A DNA stretch of 64,000 nt from Zingiber officinale. Taxonomy: Eukaryota > Streptophyta > Magnoliopsida > Zingiberales > Zingiberaceae. This document shows, piece after piece, positions 24,186 through 35,740 of the stretch. Position numbers and translations under genes: made by a program. Under the pieces are notes generated by a model. That model did not search any database and was not told the origin of the DNA. It saw nothing but the letters and a program-made list of their open reading frames with translations. The stretch's first letter is position 1, and each line of letters starts with the position of its first letter. Location of the stretch: NCBI RefSeq assembly GCF_018446385.1, contig NC_055988.1:162700209-162764208 (forward strand), given 5' to 3'.

Positions 24186-25532
24186 AAAAGTTCTAATGAA
24201 TACTAGGCAGATAGAAAACCCTAGGGGGAGGTAATCCTAGGTCTTAGAGGGTGGTAAGACATCGGTTTTTGCTTAAAACTGTTGTTGTTCCACCGATGTC
24301 TATGAGGGTTTTTCTTGTAGTGACCCTAGGTTATGGAAAATACTAGGGGGAAGTAACCCTAGGTCCTAGGGGGTGGTAACCCTAGGTGGAAAGTCTTGGT
24401 GGGTCATGAACTTTGGGCAAAATCCTAGAGTCGGGGACTTTAGGTGAAAATCTTGGTGGTTGCGGACTAGGTGGAAGTCTGGACAGGTCGTGGACCGGAT
24501 GTCTAACATGAAGACCTGAAGTCTCGGGCGCTGAGCAAAAGTCCAATCGGTCTGGAGGACTAGTCTAGCAACAGGTAACTTCTCTTAAGAGGAGTAGATG
24601 AGGACACGTTCCTCGTTGAGGAAACAGTAGGCGTCGGTTCGACCTATGGTTTCTGGAGGAAATCCGAAAGTCAGAACCGGACAGTCCGAAGGCTGTCAAA
24701 AGTTATTCTTTCATATTGCTTTAGCTGCTATTTGTCTAACTCTATTTTGCAGGAGACTAGCACTTTTTGCAGGGTTAGATTCGACCTTAATCGGTCAACC
24801 GAACGTCCGGATCGGTCTACCGAACACTCCAACAGAAGGATCAGATTTCTAGCAAACTGATCGAGTTCGACCAAGGGATCGGTCGACCAAATCTGGGGTT
24901 CAATTGACCAAACAATGGATAGACATTGATATGATTGAAGCTAAGTTGATCAAACCAAATGAGCTAGGGATTGGTCGATCGAACGAAGACTCTTATCCGA
25001 GCAGAAACATATGGACAAGAAGTTGGGCAAGTTCAGAGGGTTCGGTCGACCTAACACTTGGATCAGTCAACTGATCAGCTTCGAGTCAAAGATTGATCCC
25101 GAGATCAGTGGATCTGGATCAGGTCTGGCTTGGCTATAAAAGGAGAGTCAACCAGCAACTTCGAACAACTCACTTAGAACATTCTTCTTACATGCTCGCT
25201 GCTATGGAACAATTCAACAACGCCTAACTACTGTTCTGACAATTGACTATCAACTATTTACTCTTTGTTGTCAGTAAATCTTGTTTTCATTATTATACTT
25301 GTACTAGTCTTTGTAAAGTGTTTCCGAACTTATAGTGATTACCCAACGTAAGCGATCAACAATTACAGACCTTAGAGTAGAAGTCGCCACATGTTCTGAA
25401 CCAAGTAACAAAAAGTGTTAGCGATTGTTCCCTTGTTTCTTTCTATCTTCCGCTGCATTTACTTTGTGTTTTCTGAAACGAGTGAAAAAGCCACGAGTGA
25501 TATTCACCCCCTATCACGTCATCGATCCTACA
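24186..25532 (+). repeat. 5' LTR of element E, 5'-truncated
   Basis: Matches 39455-40784. It begins at the copia I LTR end, so roughly 110 bp of the LTR start are missing. It carries CCTAGGGGGAGG/GGTAACCCTAGG repeats, a TCGGTCGACCGA-type array (24780-25100), a TATA box TATAAAA at 25135-25141, and ends CCTACA. Confidence 0.88.
24780..25100 (+). repeat. TCGGTCGACCGA-type array in the E 5' LTR
   Basis: Repeated near-palindromes such as ATCGGTCAACCGAACG and GGATCGGTCTACCGAAC, upstream of the TATA box at 25135. The matching array in the 3' LTR spans 40010-40350. Confidence 0.8.
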
Positions 25533-25535
25533 ATT

Positions 25536-25543
25536 GGTATAAG
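25536..25543 (+). promoter_or_regulatory. Primer-binding site of E, split by the Tekay insertion
   Basis: TGGTATAAG here continues as AGCC at 35741 once the insertion and one target duplication copy are removed, giving TGGTATAAGAGCC, one base from the initiator-Met primer-binding consensus. It starts three bases after the LTR end. Confidence 0.85.
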
Positions 25544-28500
25544 TGTGAGATCTCGGAAAATTTAAATAAATAGGGTTATTTCAGAAATAGCCTTATAGAA
25601 TTTTTCCGGAATTTTTAGAAATTTTCTGGAAATTTTTCGGAGCTTGTACGGAGGATTTTGAGGGGATAGATCGATAAGTTCGGATAAAGCCTGTTTGGGA
25701 TACCAATTTAAGTGAGAAAATGTTTTTATTATATAAATCCTTTTCCCTTTATTTCCTCCCCCAAATCGCCGATCCCGACCCGACCTTTCCCCTCTCTGCC
25801 GACGCGAACCTCCCTTCCTTCTCGGTTCTCTCTCGCGGACAAGCGACGGCGACGGGAGCAAGGGTCCAGCTCCGGCGATCGTCGATCTCGACCCAGGGGA
25901 GCAGTCGCTAGCGCAGATCCGGACGTGGGTGATTTTCTCCAGCCCTAGGTGAGAGCGCTGATCTTCTCTCGGCGTCGTCGGCGCAGATCGGAGCTCGGAG
26001 CATAAGGGTTCCGATTCTCTCCTCCTCTGGTTTCCTTCAATCTCCGATTTCTTTCTTCTCAGCCGAGTCTGCCGATCCTTTTCTTCCCCGATCGACATCA
26101 CTGGATTGAGTCGTGCCGCCCGATCGCCGGCGTGGAAGAGCAATTAGGGCTTCAAAGGTAAGCCATCGAAACTCTTCTTTCCTCTTGATTCATGGTTGGG
26201 TTCTTGTTGATTCATGGGTTAGCGCTCTATTCTGGTGTTGTGTGATCCGTGATCTCCATTGATTGAACCCTTCTTGATCCGATCAGGAGGCGAGGTCCTG
26301 TTCTGTGAAGGCGATCTTGGATTCCCTCTGTGTCGCTGCTGATTGAGGTCTCGGGTGAATTGGGAAAGAACTCCAGCAGAGGTTGCTGTGAGTTTTCTGA
26401 TCCAGCAAGGTGAAGATCTGTTTTGGTTCTTGCTGTGGTGTCTTTAGCTTCGGCAGACACCTCATCCAGCCAGCTCAGTTTGGATCGGCAGTCATCCATA
26501 CCTCAGTGTACTTGATACAGCACCTAGTTCAGCTGGGAATTGAGGTATGTGTAGGGATTTTGATACATGTGTAGTGTTGATTTAGGGTTAGGTTTGAAAT
26601 GAATTGTGGTTGGAACATGTTATAGATTATGTGTTAGATGATTAGGTATGATCTTGATACCTATTGATAATTAATTATCATTAGGTTGTGTAGATTAATT
26701 AGGTTATATGGATTTAGGTTTGATTTGCTAATCTAGTGGTTGATTAGGGATTAGGAAACTATCCTTAGTCAACCGTTAGAAAGGTTGTGGGATATGGTTT
26801 AGGGTTGTTCCTAAATTTCTACTTAAGCTTTATTTAGCTATTTGTTAGTATTCTAGCTAAATAAAAGGTAAATGTATTTACACAGGACTCTGATTCGAGA
26901 CGAGCATCTCGATATTGGATTAGGACCGGATTGTACCTTCTATTCGAGGCGGGTACCCTTTGACTTATCTTTTGATACTGTCTTATGATATGTATAGTTT
27001 ATATATAGTTGCTAGTGATAGGTGGTAGATTTATTTCTTCCCTGGTCTTAGCTAGTTGATACCTATCACATGCTTCATCTGTTAGTTGCCTTACTTCAGG
27101 ATTGGATATTTACCTCTTGCCATGTATATATATGTTCATAGAGATGCATGTCTATAGTGCTCTACTCTACCGGATTAGTTGCTTTACATGTGGGATACAT
27201 GCTCTTGGATTCATGATACTTACATCATTGTTATATGTGATATCTTTGAGTTTATGCTGTTTATATCATGGTTATATATATGCGTTTACCTTTTGGGCGC
27301 ACACATATATGGAGGAGGCTATGTTCAGGTATGACATACTGTAGCATCATGCACCATCCTGCATGATTGCATGCTGGGCGATTGACGACTCCATTATTGT
27401 TGAGCTCGTCGGCCGGCTACACGGGCCTGCACACAACGTGACCACTGCATGGGTAGTGGCACAGCACCCAGGGTGTGTATGGCAGTTGCTCTGTAGGCGC
27501 TCCGCTGGTCCGCTCATGGGTAGTGTGACGCAGCGTGGTAGCGGACAGGGATCCCTCCCGTCATTGCGTATCGGGAGTTGAGAGCGTTCGCTCCCTCACT
27601 ATGTTTGAGGTAGGAGGATAGGTGTACATCCCGTCCACTCGGTCACTCATCGGGGTAGTGACGACGAGTGCACGGTGTCACAGCCCTATCTTCTCGGTCT
27701 CGCCATCGCGTGTGAGACGGCTGACTGGCGTCAGGGGTGACCATGTCATATTGCATCATATGCACAGATTGCATTTATTGTGATTGTTGCATATTGGATG
27801 ATGCACTTGGGTGACTGCATATGATTGACATACATACAGGATACATGCGTATTTGTTCTGACTATCTTTATCTGTGTATGTCCACAGTCATTCGCCCAAG
27901 CCTCGCAGGTGAGTACAGTTTATTTCAGTTATGCATTTCTTATTATTCTTGCTGTAAACTATATTACATGCTTCTGGTTACTCATTACAGTTTATTCAGC
28001 TATGCATACCTGTTATATTGTTAGGAGACTGTACTGTGGGTCCTATGGTTTAGGAGACTGTACCTTAGGATATTACTGGTTGTTATATGTTGCTGTACAT
28101 ATCTATTGGATTACCTGCTGAGTTCTTTGAACTCACCCCGTTGTTACTATTTTTTAGGTTGAGGCCGTCAGGAGATATTCCAGTCGCTAGCCCCATTATT
28201 GCGAGGATTTTCTTTGTCGGATTATATTTTGCTTTTGCATCTTATATACTTGTATTGTGGGTTTGTATTGTGGACTTTATATTGAACATTCGGGTTTGCT
28301 ACTTTTGTTTTCCGCTGCGGTTGTATTTCCATTACTTCGTGGATTTGTTTCTTCGTTGTAGTGGAGTAGGCTGTTTACATATATCTTCGAGGTTCTATAT
28401 CGTCTTTCTTTATTAAACTGCGTGGATTGATCATATATTATATCTGTGTGGAATGTTGATATAAACTGCGTGGTTTGTTTCTTATTTGTATTGTATTATT

Positions 28501-28615
28501 CCGGCCGTGTGTGGCCGAGGTATAGAGATATATGTATACTGAGCTTCATATTGTCCGCCGTACAGGGGAGATGCTGCCGAAATTTCTTCGGACAGGGACT
28601 ACCTGGGGCGTGACA
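25544..28615 (+). repeat. 5' LTR of the Tekay element (3,072 bp)
   Basis: Ends are TG...CA, as defined by the target duplication. The first part holds a C/T-rich stretch with a likely promoter region. Near its 3' end is the block CAGGGGAGATGCTGCCGAAATTT that recurs in other gypsy-type LTRs here. A 193-codon antisense frame (25562-26143) is present in both LTRs but has no known motif. Confidence 0.95.
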
Positions 28616-28620
28616 ATTTT

Positions 28621-28632
28621 TGGTATCAGAGC
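28621..28632 (+). promoter_or_regulatory. Primer-binding site of the Tekay element (first copy)
   Basis: TGGTATCAGAGC, full 12-base match to initiator Met tRNA, five bases after the LTR end. Confidence 0.93.
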
Positions 28633-28676
28633 TAGGCTCACGATACTTGCTCTTCGTTTTGGATTTTCAAGGTTTA

Positions 28677-28705
28677 TCTGATACCAATTTATTTGGTATC
28701 AGAGC
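28677..28705 (+). repeat. Second primer-binding-site copy inside a perfect hairpin
   Basis: A second TGGTATCAGAGC lies at 28694-28705, 73 bp after the first, in a partial duplication of about 65 bp. The arms TCTGATACCAA (28677-28687) and TTGGTATCAGA (28693-28703) are perfectly complementary with a 5-base loop. Confidence 0.9.
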
Positions 28706-29270
28706 ACAGTTTTGCGATATCTACTTGTCGGGCTTCGGATTTACGAGGCTTACTTTCGCGAGCGTATTTGTATATTTTCGGATTGTACGGATTTCCGTCG
28801 ATTTTCTCGTTTCAGAATTCCGAGGTATTTTGACGAGGTTCTTTTTGGGGCTAAGCAGCGACAGGACATCTCCAGACGGTAAATAGGTAAGTGAGGTAAT
28901 TTTTCAGTTCTTATTCCTGTAGTGATATTTGGGTAACATTTTGTTTACAGATATGACACATACACGTGTTCTAGTACTTAGACGTGGTCGCACACGTAAG
29001 AGGTCGATAGATTCTCTAGAGATAGAGTCTCTAGAGAGATCTGCTAGGGTCGAGCCTGCCCATTAGGGATAGACTCGTCAGGATATTATAGGCACGTCGG
29101 ATTATAAGATCTTGACGGTTCCGACTTCAGAGGTATCTACATCGATTTACCACTAGTGGTATCACCTTCAGTATACCCGACACCCCATCTAGTCGTGCCT
29201 ACTACTACGTACTTGAGGTACGAGATGAGGCAGGGATCTGGTGGGACACGTAGTGCTCGATTATAGGCGA
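28706..29270 (+). other. Leader and decayed gag start of the Tekay element
   Basis: An ATG at 28952 opens a short Arg-rich frame (MTHTRVLVLRRGRTRKR) that hits stops by about 29070, where the gag N-terminus is expected. Several frameshifts follow. I could not follow a continuous reading frame before about 29280. Confidence 0.4.
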
Positions 29271-29279
29271 GCATCATAT

Positions 29280-29900
29280 TACTTGGGCGAGATTTAGGGA
29301 GACATTCGAGAGTCAGTATTCTCCCCGGGCGTATCAGATGACACGTCGGTAGGATTTTCTGAGTCTTCGGCAAAATGATCGCTCAGTTATGGAATCTAAT
29401 GCCGAATTTAATCGGTTGGCCAGATTCTGTCCTGAGTTAGTTGCCGATGACAGATCTTGTATGCTTCAGTTCGTCCAGGGACTGGACGGGCATCTTCAGC
29501 TGAAGATGTCTGGTTTTGGTACTTCATCATACACCGAGACACTGGATAGAGCTCTCATGATTGAGTCTACTCATCGGAGAGTGAATGCGGACAAGAAGAG
29601 GAAGCAGACTGATCGGACTTCCGGACAGATCCAGCAGCCACATGCTATCGGACAGTAGCATAGCAGTCGCACTCAGACGGGTCAGAGCACTTCTGGGTCA
29701 TCTGGCCGACGCCAGAAGTCAGGGCGATCAGGACGTTCTCGCTCTGCTCAGCAGAAGCGGAAACAGTCCACGGGTGACTCTTACTGCACCAGATGCGGAG
29801 CCCGAGATCACATCACCTCTGCGTGCGCCTTGGGACTGTCAGTTTGCTATTATTGCAAGCTGCCTGGGCACTTGAGCCGAGAGTGCATCTGGGATTTCTG
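29280..29900 (+). pseudogene. Tekay gag, C-terminal part with zinc knuckles
   Basis: The motif ARFRETFESQYSP near 29287 and the open stretch 29389-29658 (EFNRLARFCPELVADD, FVQGLDGHLQLKM) are the retrotransposon gag domain of gypsy elements. An in-frame TAG at 29656-29658 interrupts it. The same frame then continues through a basic Ser/Arg/Gln-rich stretch to two knuckle-like motifs, CTRCGARDHITSAC (29792-29833) and CYYCKLPGHLSREC (near 29850). The second is a clean C-x2-C-x4-H-x4-C RNA-binding knuckle. Beyond about 29900 the frame passes almost directly into RT, so the aspartic protease appears to be deleted. Confidence 0.85.
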
Positions 29901-29989
29901 TTCCGGGAGGCGGTTTGGTCAATCCGGGACCGAGGCGGGCCGGAAGCCCAATCTTCGCATCGTCGGCAGAGGACAACTCCCCTTGCAGC

Positions 29990-30720
29990 AGCTGCAGGAG
30001 CATTTCGGTATCCTTGTGGAGAACCCACGGTATTCCACCTTAGTGTTCTCGGTATTATTCGTCAAGAAGGAGGATGGTACTCGAGGTTGTGCATCGATTG
30101 AGACAACGAATGCGGTGACTATCGAAATAAGTACCCTTGCCGGATTGAGGATTTATTTGATCAGCTCAGAGATACATCAGTGTATTCTAAGATTGATCTA
30201 CTATGCGGATATCATCGGTGAGAGTTAGAGATTCCGATATTCAGAAGACATGATTCGCACGAGATACGGACATTACGAGTTTTGGTAATGCCATTTGGGC
30301 TTACCAATGCTCAGCGGTATTTATGGATCGATGAACCGTATCTTTTGGAGTACCTAGATCAGTTTGTTATTGTGTTTATCGATGATATATTGATCTATTC
30401 GCGTTCAGGAGGATGCATCGCATCTTCGCATAGTCTTGGAGACTCTTCGACGACATCGTCTGTATGCAGCAAGTGTGCATTTTGGCTTCCCTCGGTTGGT
30501 TTTCTAGGACACGTGGTGTCTAGCCGAGGTATTTGTGGATCCTCGAAGATCGAGGCTATCACTAGCCAGCCGAAGTCGATCCAGGAGATCCGTAGTTTCT
30601 TGGACTTGGTGGATATTACCGACGATTCGTTGAGGGTTTCTCCGATTGCTATGCCGTTGACACGTCGACTAGGAAAGGCGTGAAGTTCACGTGGTCGAGG
30701 CTTGTGAGACCGACTTCGGA
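29990..30720 (+). pseudogene. Tekay reverse transcriptase, scrambled
   Basis: Fragments in several frames: VLFVKKEDGT (near 30055), then a decayed stretch, VMPFGLTNAQ (30282) and the catalytic block FVIVFIDDILIYSRS (near 30360-30405), then FLGHVVSSRGI (near 30505). Each is a typical gypsy RT or connection motif, but frameshifts and small deletions separate them and the region is shorter than a full RT. The enzyme cannot be functional. Confidence 0.85.
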
Positions 30721-30779
30721 GTGAGCGGAGATTGGTATCGCACCGTTTTGGTTTTACCTTACGGTGATGACGGATTAAA

Positions 30780-31110
30780 TACTTTACAGACGCATCTCTT
30801 CGGGCTTGGTATTTTGATGCTGACACGGTAGGGTAGTCTCCTATGCTTCTCGTCGGTTGAAGGAGCATGAGAAGAACTACCCAATACATGATTTAGAGCT
30901 AGTTGCTATTATCTTTGCTTTGAAGATTTGGCGACATCATCTTTATGGTATTACTTTTGAGGTTCTTACTGATCATAAGAGTCTCAAATATATTTTACCG
31001 AGGAACTCAATCTCCGACAGAGGAGATGGATGGAGTTCTGAAGGATTATGATTGTACTATTAGCTACCATCCGGGTAAAGCTAATGTGGTTCTTGATGCA
31101 CTTGAAGTCC
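30780..31110 (+). pseudogene. Tekay RNase H fragment
   Basis: The segment KNYPIHDLELVAIIFALKIW followed by HHLYGITFEVLTDHKSLKYI (30868-31000) is the gypsy RNase H core, with the acidic residues in HDLE and TDHKSL. The frame shifts near 31010, after which the DYDCTISYHPGKANVVLDAL motif appears in another frame (31045-31110). Confidence 0.85.
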
Positions 31111-31249
31111 AGAGGGACTTTAGCTTGTCACCAAGTTTGATCACGGACTTGATTCGGGATTCTCCGAGTTGGGCCTTGAGAGCAGGGACAGACAGAGCAG
31201 GTATTCTTGTTACCATGATTGCTCGATCGTCGATCGGGATGAGGATTCG

Positions 31250-31720
31250 AGAGGCCCAGTAGGAGATCAAGATTCTGATTCATTGGCGACAGATAGCTTC
31301 GGACGTGACCGAGTTTACGAGATCTTGAGGTAGTATTTATTTCGAGGCGATTATGTGTACCTCGGTCTCACCGGTCATGGAGGAGTTACTTGAGGCTCAT
31401 CGTTCTAGATTTGCTATCCACCGGTGGGACTCGTATGTATCGCGATTTGAGACGTTCCTATTGGTGGAGCGGCATGAAGAAAGACATCGCAGATTTTGTA
31501 GCTAGGTGTCTTGTTTGTCGGTGAAGGTGAGCACGAGAGACCTCTTGGTTTACTTGAGGATCCCTATTCCAGTGGAAGTGGAGCATATCACTATGGATTT
31601 TGTGGTAGGATTGCCTAGGACTCGGCGAGGTCATGATGCGATTTGGGTAATCGTTGACCGATTAACCAAATCCGCACACTTTTAGCGATCAGGAAGGCGA
31701 TTCTGGATCGATTAGCTGAG
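31250..31720 (+). pseudogene. Decayed N-terminal and core integrase of the Tekay element
   Basis: Only scattered matches are seen in several frames: the zinc-module area (near 31380-31520), MDFVVGLPRT-like sequence near 31590-31620 and VIVDRLTKSAHF-like sequence near 31648-31680. Stops and shifts break the frame throughout. A full catalytic triad could not be traced. Confidence 0.6.
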
Positions 31721-32608
31721 TTGTCTTGTCGAGATTATCAGTTGCATGGAGTTCCGTTGAGCATTATATCGATAGAGACCCGCATTTCACGTCCGGTCGG
31801 CGACTGCGGCGGGCCTTGGGCACACCGTTTGATCGGCATTCCATCCGACGGATGGGCGATCGGGCGGACTATTCAGACATTGGAGGACTTGCTGAGGTCT
31901 TGTGTCATGGACTTCGGAGGTAGTTGGGAGGACCACCTGCCATTAGTGGAGTTCGCCTACAACAACAGCTATCATTCGGCTATCCAGATGGCACCGTTTG
32001 AGGCGTTGTATGGTAGGCCTTGTCGGACACCCGTCCTCCGGGAAGAGGTTGGGGAGGCTCGATTGGTAGGACCTCAGAGAGCTCAGCAGGATGCGGAGCT
32101 GGTTCGCACTATCAGACGGAGGATGTCAGAGGCCCAGGACCGCCAGAAAAGTTATGCTGATCAGAGACGGAGACCCCTGGAGTTCTCCATTGGTGATCAT
32201 GTATTTCTTAGAGTTTCACCCACGAAAGGGGTGAAGAGATTTGGTCTCCGAGGTAAGCTAGCCCCCCGATATATTGGACCATTCCAGATCTTGGAGAGGA
32301 TTGGAGCAGTGGCTTACCGTCTGGCGCTACCACCATCTCTAGCTGGCATTCATGATGTATTCCATGTATCTATGCTGAGGAGATACGTATCCGATCCAGC
32401 ACATGTTCTGTCAGATGTATCTGTTCCTATTCAGCCTGATGTTACTTACGAGGAGGTTCCGGTGCGGATTCTGGACCACAGGGAGCGTCAGCTACGGAAC
32501 AAGACTGTCCGACTGGTTAAAGTCGGATGGCAGCATCATTCTGACGAGGAGGCTACATGGGAGCACGAGGATACGATCCGAGCTCGATACCCTCATCTTT
32601 TTGCTTGA
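31721..32608 (+). pseudogene. Tekay integrase C-terminal half with chromodomain-like end
   Basis: The 295-codon frame is garbled for about its first 45 residues and then clear: the end of the integrase core (WEDHLPLVEFAYNNSYH, MAPFEALYGRPCRTP), the linker (RQKSYADQRRRPLEF, GDHVFLRVSPTKGVKRFG), the KLAPRYIGPFQI module and the tail GIHDVFHVSMLRRYV with VKVGWQHHSDEEATWE and RYPHLFA. The tail resembles the group II chromodomain of Tekay elements, which is thought to steer integration to heterochromatin. The first Asp residues of the catalytic triad lie upstream in decayed sequence, so the protein is not functional. It is the longest well-kept coding stretch of this element. Confidence 0.9.
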
Positions 32609-32710
32609 GGTATGTGGGTTAGAGTTCCTTTCAGTATTTATACCGTTTGGTTATATTCTAGTGTTTGCTGTTGGTTATAGCGAAATTTGGGGACCAAATT
32701 ATTTTATTAG

Positions 32711-32720
32711 TAGGGGAGGA
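32711..32720 (+). promoter_or_regulatory. Polypurine tract of the Tekay element
   Basis: TAGGGGAGGA directly precedes the 3' LTR start at 32721, the expected place for plus-strand priming. Confidence 0.85.
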
Positions 32721-35700
32721 TGTGAGATCTCGGAAAATTTAAATAAATAGGGTTATTTCAGAAATAGACTTATAGAATTTTTTCGGAATTTTTAGAAATT
32801 TTCTGGAAATTTTTCGGAGCTTGTACGGAGGATTTTGAGGGGATAGATCGATAAGTTCGGATAAAGCCTGTTTGGGATACCAATTTAAGTGAGAAAATGT
32901 TTTTATTATATAAATCCTTTTCCCTTTATTTCCTCCCCCAAATCGCTGATCCCGACCCGACCTTTCCCCTCTCTGCCGACGCGAACCTCCCTTCCTTCTC
33001 GGTTCTCTCTCGCGGACAAGCGACGGCGACGGGAGCAAGGGTCCAGCTCCGGCGATCGTCGATCTCGACCCAGGGGAGCAGTCGCTAGCGCAGATCCGGA
33101 CGTGGGTGATTTTCTCCAGCCCTAGGTGAGAGCGCTGATCTTCTCTCGGCGTCGTTGGCGCAGATCGGAGCTCGGAGCATAAGGGTTCCGATTCTCTCCT
33201 CCTCTGGTTTCCTTCAATCTCCGATTTCTTTCTTCTCAGCCGAGTCTGCCGATCCTTTTCTTCCCCGATCGACATCACTGGATTGAGTCGTGCCGCCCGA
33301 TCGCCGGCGTGGAAGAGCAATTAGGGCTTCAAAGGTAAGCCATCGAAACTCTTCTTTCCTCTTGATTCATGGTTGGGTTCTTGTTGATTCATGGGTTAGC
33401 GCTCTATTCTGGTGTTGTGTGATCCGTGATCTCCATTGATTGAACCCTTCTTGATCCGATCAGGAGGCGAGGTCCTGTTCTGTGAAGGCGATCTTGGATT
33501 CCCTCTGTGTCGCTGCTGATTGAGGTCTCGGGTGAATTGGGAAAGAACTCCAGCAGAGGTTGCTGTGAGTTTTCTGATCCAGCAAGGTGAAGATCTGTTT
33601 TGGTTCTTGCTGTGGTGTTTTTGGCTTCGGCAGACACCTCATCCAGCCAGCTCAGTTTGGATCGGCAGTCATCCATACCTCAGTGTACTTGATACAGCAC
33701 CTAGTTCAGCTGGGAATTGAGGTATGTGTAGGGATTTTGATACATGTGTAGTGTTGATTTAGGGTTAGGTTTGAAATGAATTGTGGTTGGAACATGTTAT
33801 AGATTATGTGTTAGATGATTAGGTATGATCTTGATACCTATTGATAATTAATTATCATTAGGTTGTGTAGATTAATTAGGTTATATGGATTTAGGTTTGA
33901 TTTGCTAATCTAGTGGTTGATTAGGGATTAGGAAACTATCCTTAGTCAACCGTTAGAAAGGTTGTGGGATATGGTTTAGGGTTGTTCCTAAATTTCTACT
34001 TAAGCTTTATTTAGCTATTTGTTAGTATTCTAGCTAAATAAAAGGTAAATGTATTTACACAGGACTCTGATTCGAGACGAGCATCTCGATATTGGATTAG
34101 GACCGGATTGTACCTTCTATTCGAGGCGGGTACCCTTTGACTTATCTTTTGATACTGTCTTATGATATGTATAGTTTATATATAGTTGCTAGTGATAGGT
34201 GGTAGATTTATTTCTTCCCTGGTCTTAGCTAGTTGATACCTATCACATGCTTCATCTGTTAGTTGCCTTACTTCAGGATTGGATATTTACCTCTTGCCAT
34301 GTATATATATGTTCATAGAGATGCATGTCTATAGTGCTCTACTCTACCGGATTAGTTGCTTTACATGTGGGATACATGCTCTTGGATTCATGATACTTAC
34401 ATCATTGTTATATGTGATATCTTTGAGTTTATGCTGTTTATATCATGGTTATATATATGCGTTTACCTTTTGGGCACCCGCATATATGGAGGAGGCTATG
34501 TTCGTGTATGTTGTTAGCATCATGCACCATCTGCATGATTGCATCTTGGGCGATTGACTCCATTATTGTTGAGCTCGTCGGTGGCTACGGCACTGCACAC
34601 AACGTGACCCTTGCATGGGTAGTGGCACACACCAGTGTGTATGGCGGTTGCTCTGTGGCGCTCATACGCTCATGGGTAGTGTGGCTGCAGCGTGGCGGAC
34701 AGGGATCCCTCCTCTTGCCTATGGAGTTGAGGCGTTACGCTCCCTCACTATGTTTGAGGTAGGAGGATAGGTGTACTCAAACGGCATCCGTCCACTCGGT
34801 CACTCATCGGGGTAGTGATGCAGAGTGGTGTCACAACCCTACCTACTCGGTCTCGCCATCGCGTGTGAGACGGCTGACTAGCGTCGGGGTGACCATGTCA
34901 TATCGCATCATATGCACAGATTGCATTTATTGTGATTGTTGCATATTGGATGATGCACTTGGGTGATTGCATATGATTGACATGCATACGGGATACATGC
35001 GTGTTGTTCGACTATCTTTATCATGTATGTCCACGTCATTCGCCCAAGCCTCGCGGTGAGTCAGTTTATTTCGTTATGCATTTCTTATTATTCTTTGTAA
35101 ATTGTATTACATGCTTACAGTTACTCATTACATTTATCTATGCATACCTATTATATTGTTAGGAGACTGTATTGTAGGTCCTATGGTTTAGGAGACTGTA
35201 GGAATATTTGGTAGTTATATGTTCTTGTACATTTATTGGATTTGTGAGTTCTTTGAACTCACCCGTTATTACTATTTTTCAGGTTGAGGCCGAGAGATTC
35301 CAGTCGCTAGCCCCATTATCGCGAGGATTTTCTTTGTCGGATTATATTTTGCTTTTGCATCTTATATACTTGTATTGTGGGTTTGTATTGTGGACTTTAC
35401 ATTGCACATTCGGGTTTGCTACTTTTGTTTTCCGCTGCGGTTGTATTTCCATTACTTCGTGGATTTGTTTCTTCGTTGTAGTGGAGTAGGCTGTTTACAT
35501 ATATCTTCGAGGTTCTATATCGTCTTTCTTTATTAAACTGCGTGGATTGATCATATATTATATCTGTGTGGAATGTTGATATAAACTGCGTGGTTTGTTT
35601 CTTATTTGTATTGTATTATTCCGGCCGTGTGTGGCCGAGGTATAGAGATATATGTATACTGAGCTTCATATTGTCCGCCGTACAGGGGAGATGCTGCCGA

Positions 35701-35735
35701 AATTTCTTCGGACAGGGACTACCTGGGGCGTGACA
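32721..35735 (+). repeat. 3' LTR of the Tekay element (3,015 bp)
   Basis: By eye almost identical to the 5' LTR over the first 1.75 kb and again over the last 0.4 kb, but between about 34480 and 35300 it shows dozens of one- to six-base deletions and substitutions, which accounts for most of the 57-bp length difference. Confidence 0.93.
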
Positions 35736-35740
35736 ATAAG

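Larger units (their letters stand above)
25544..35735 (+). mobile_element. Tekay-type Ty3/gypsy chromovirus, defective, with two LTRs
   Basis: Two LTRs (25544-28615 and 32721-35735) both begin TGTGAGATCTCGG and end GGGGCGTGACA. The element is flanked by ATAAG on both sides (25539-25543 and 35736-35740). The internal 4.1 kb hold a primer-binding site, gag with zinc knuckles, RT, RNase H, integrase and a chromodomain-type C-terminus, and a polypurine tract. Protease and parts of RT and integrase are missing or scrambled. Order and C-terminal motifs fit the Tekay (Del) clade. Confidence 0.95.

Noticed and set aside
25562-26143. 193-codon antisense reading frame near the start of the Tekay 5' LTR, repeated at 32739-33320
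   Set aside because: It is the same in both copies only because the LTRs are nearly identical; it has no known motif, is Arg/Ser-rich as expected from GC-rich LTR DNA, and is not open in the solo LTR at 15332.
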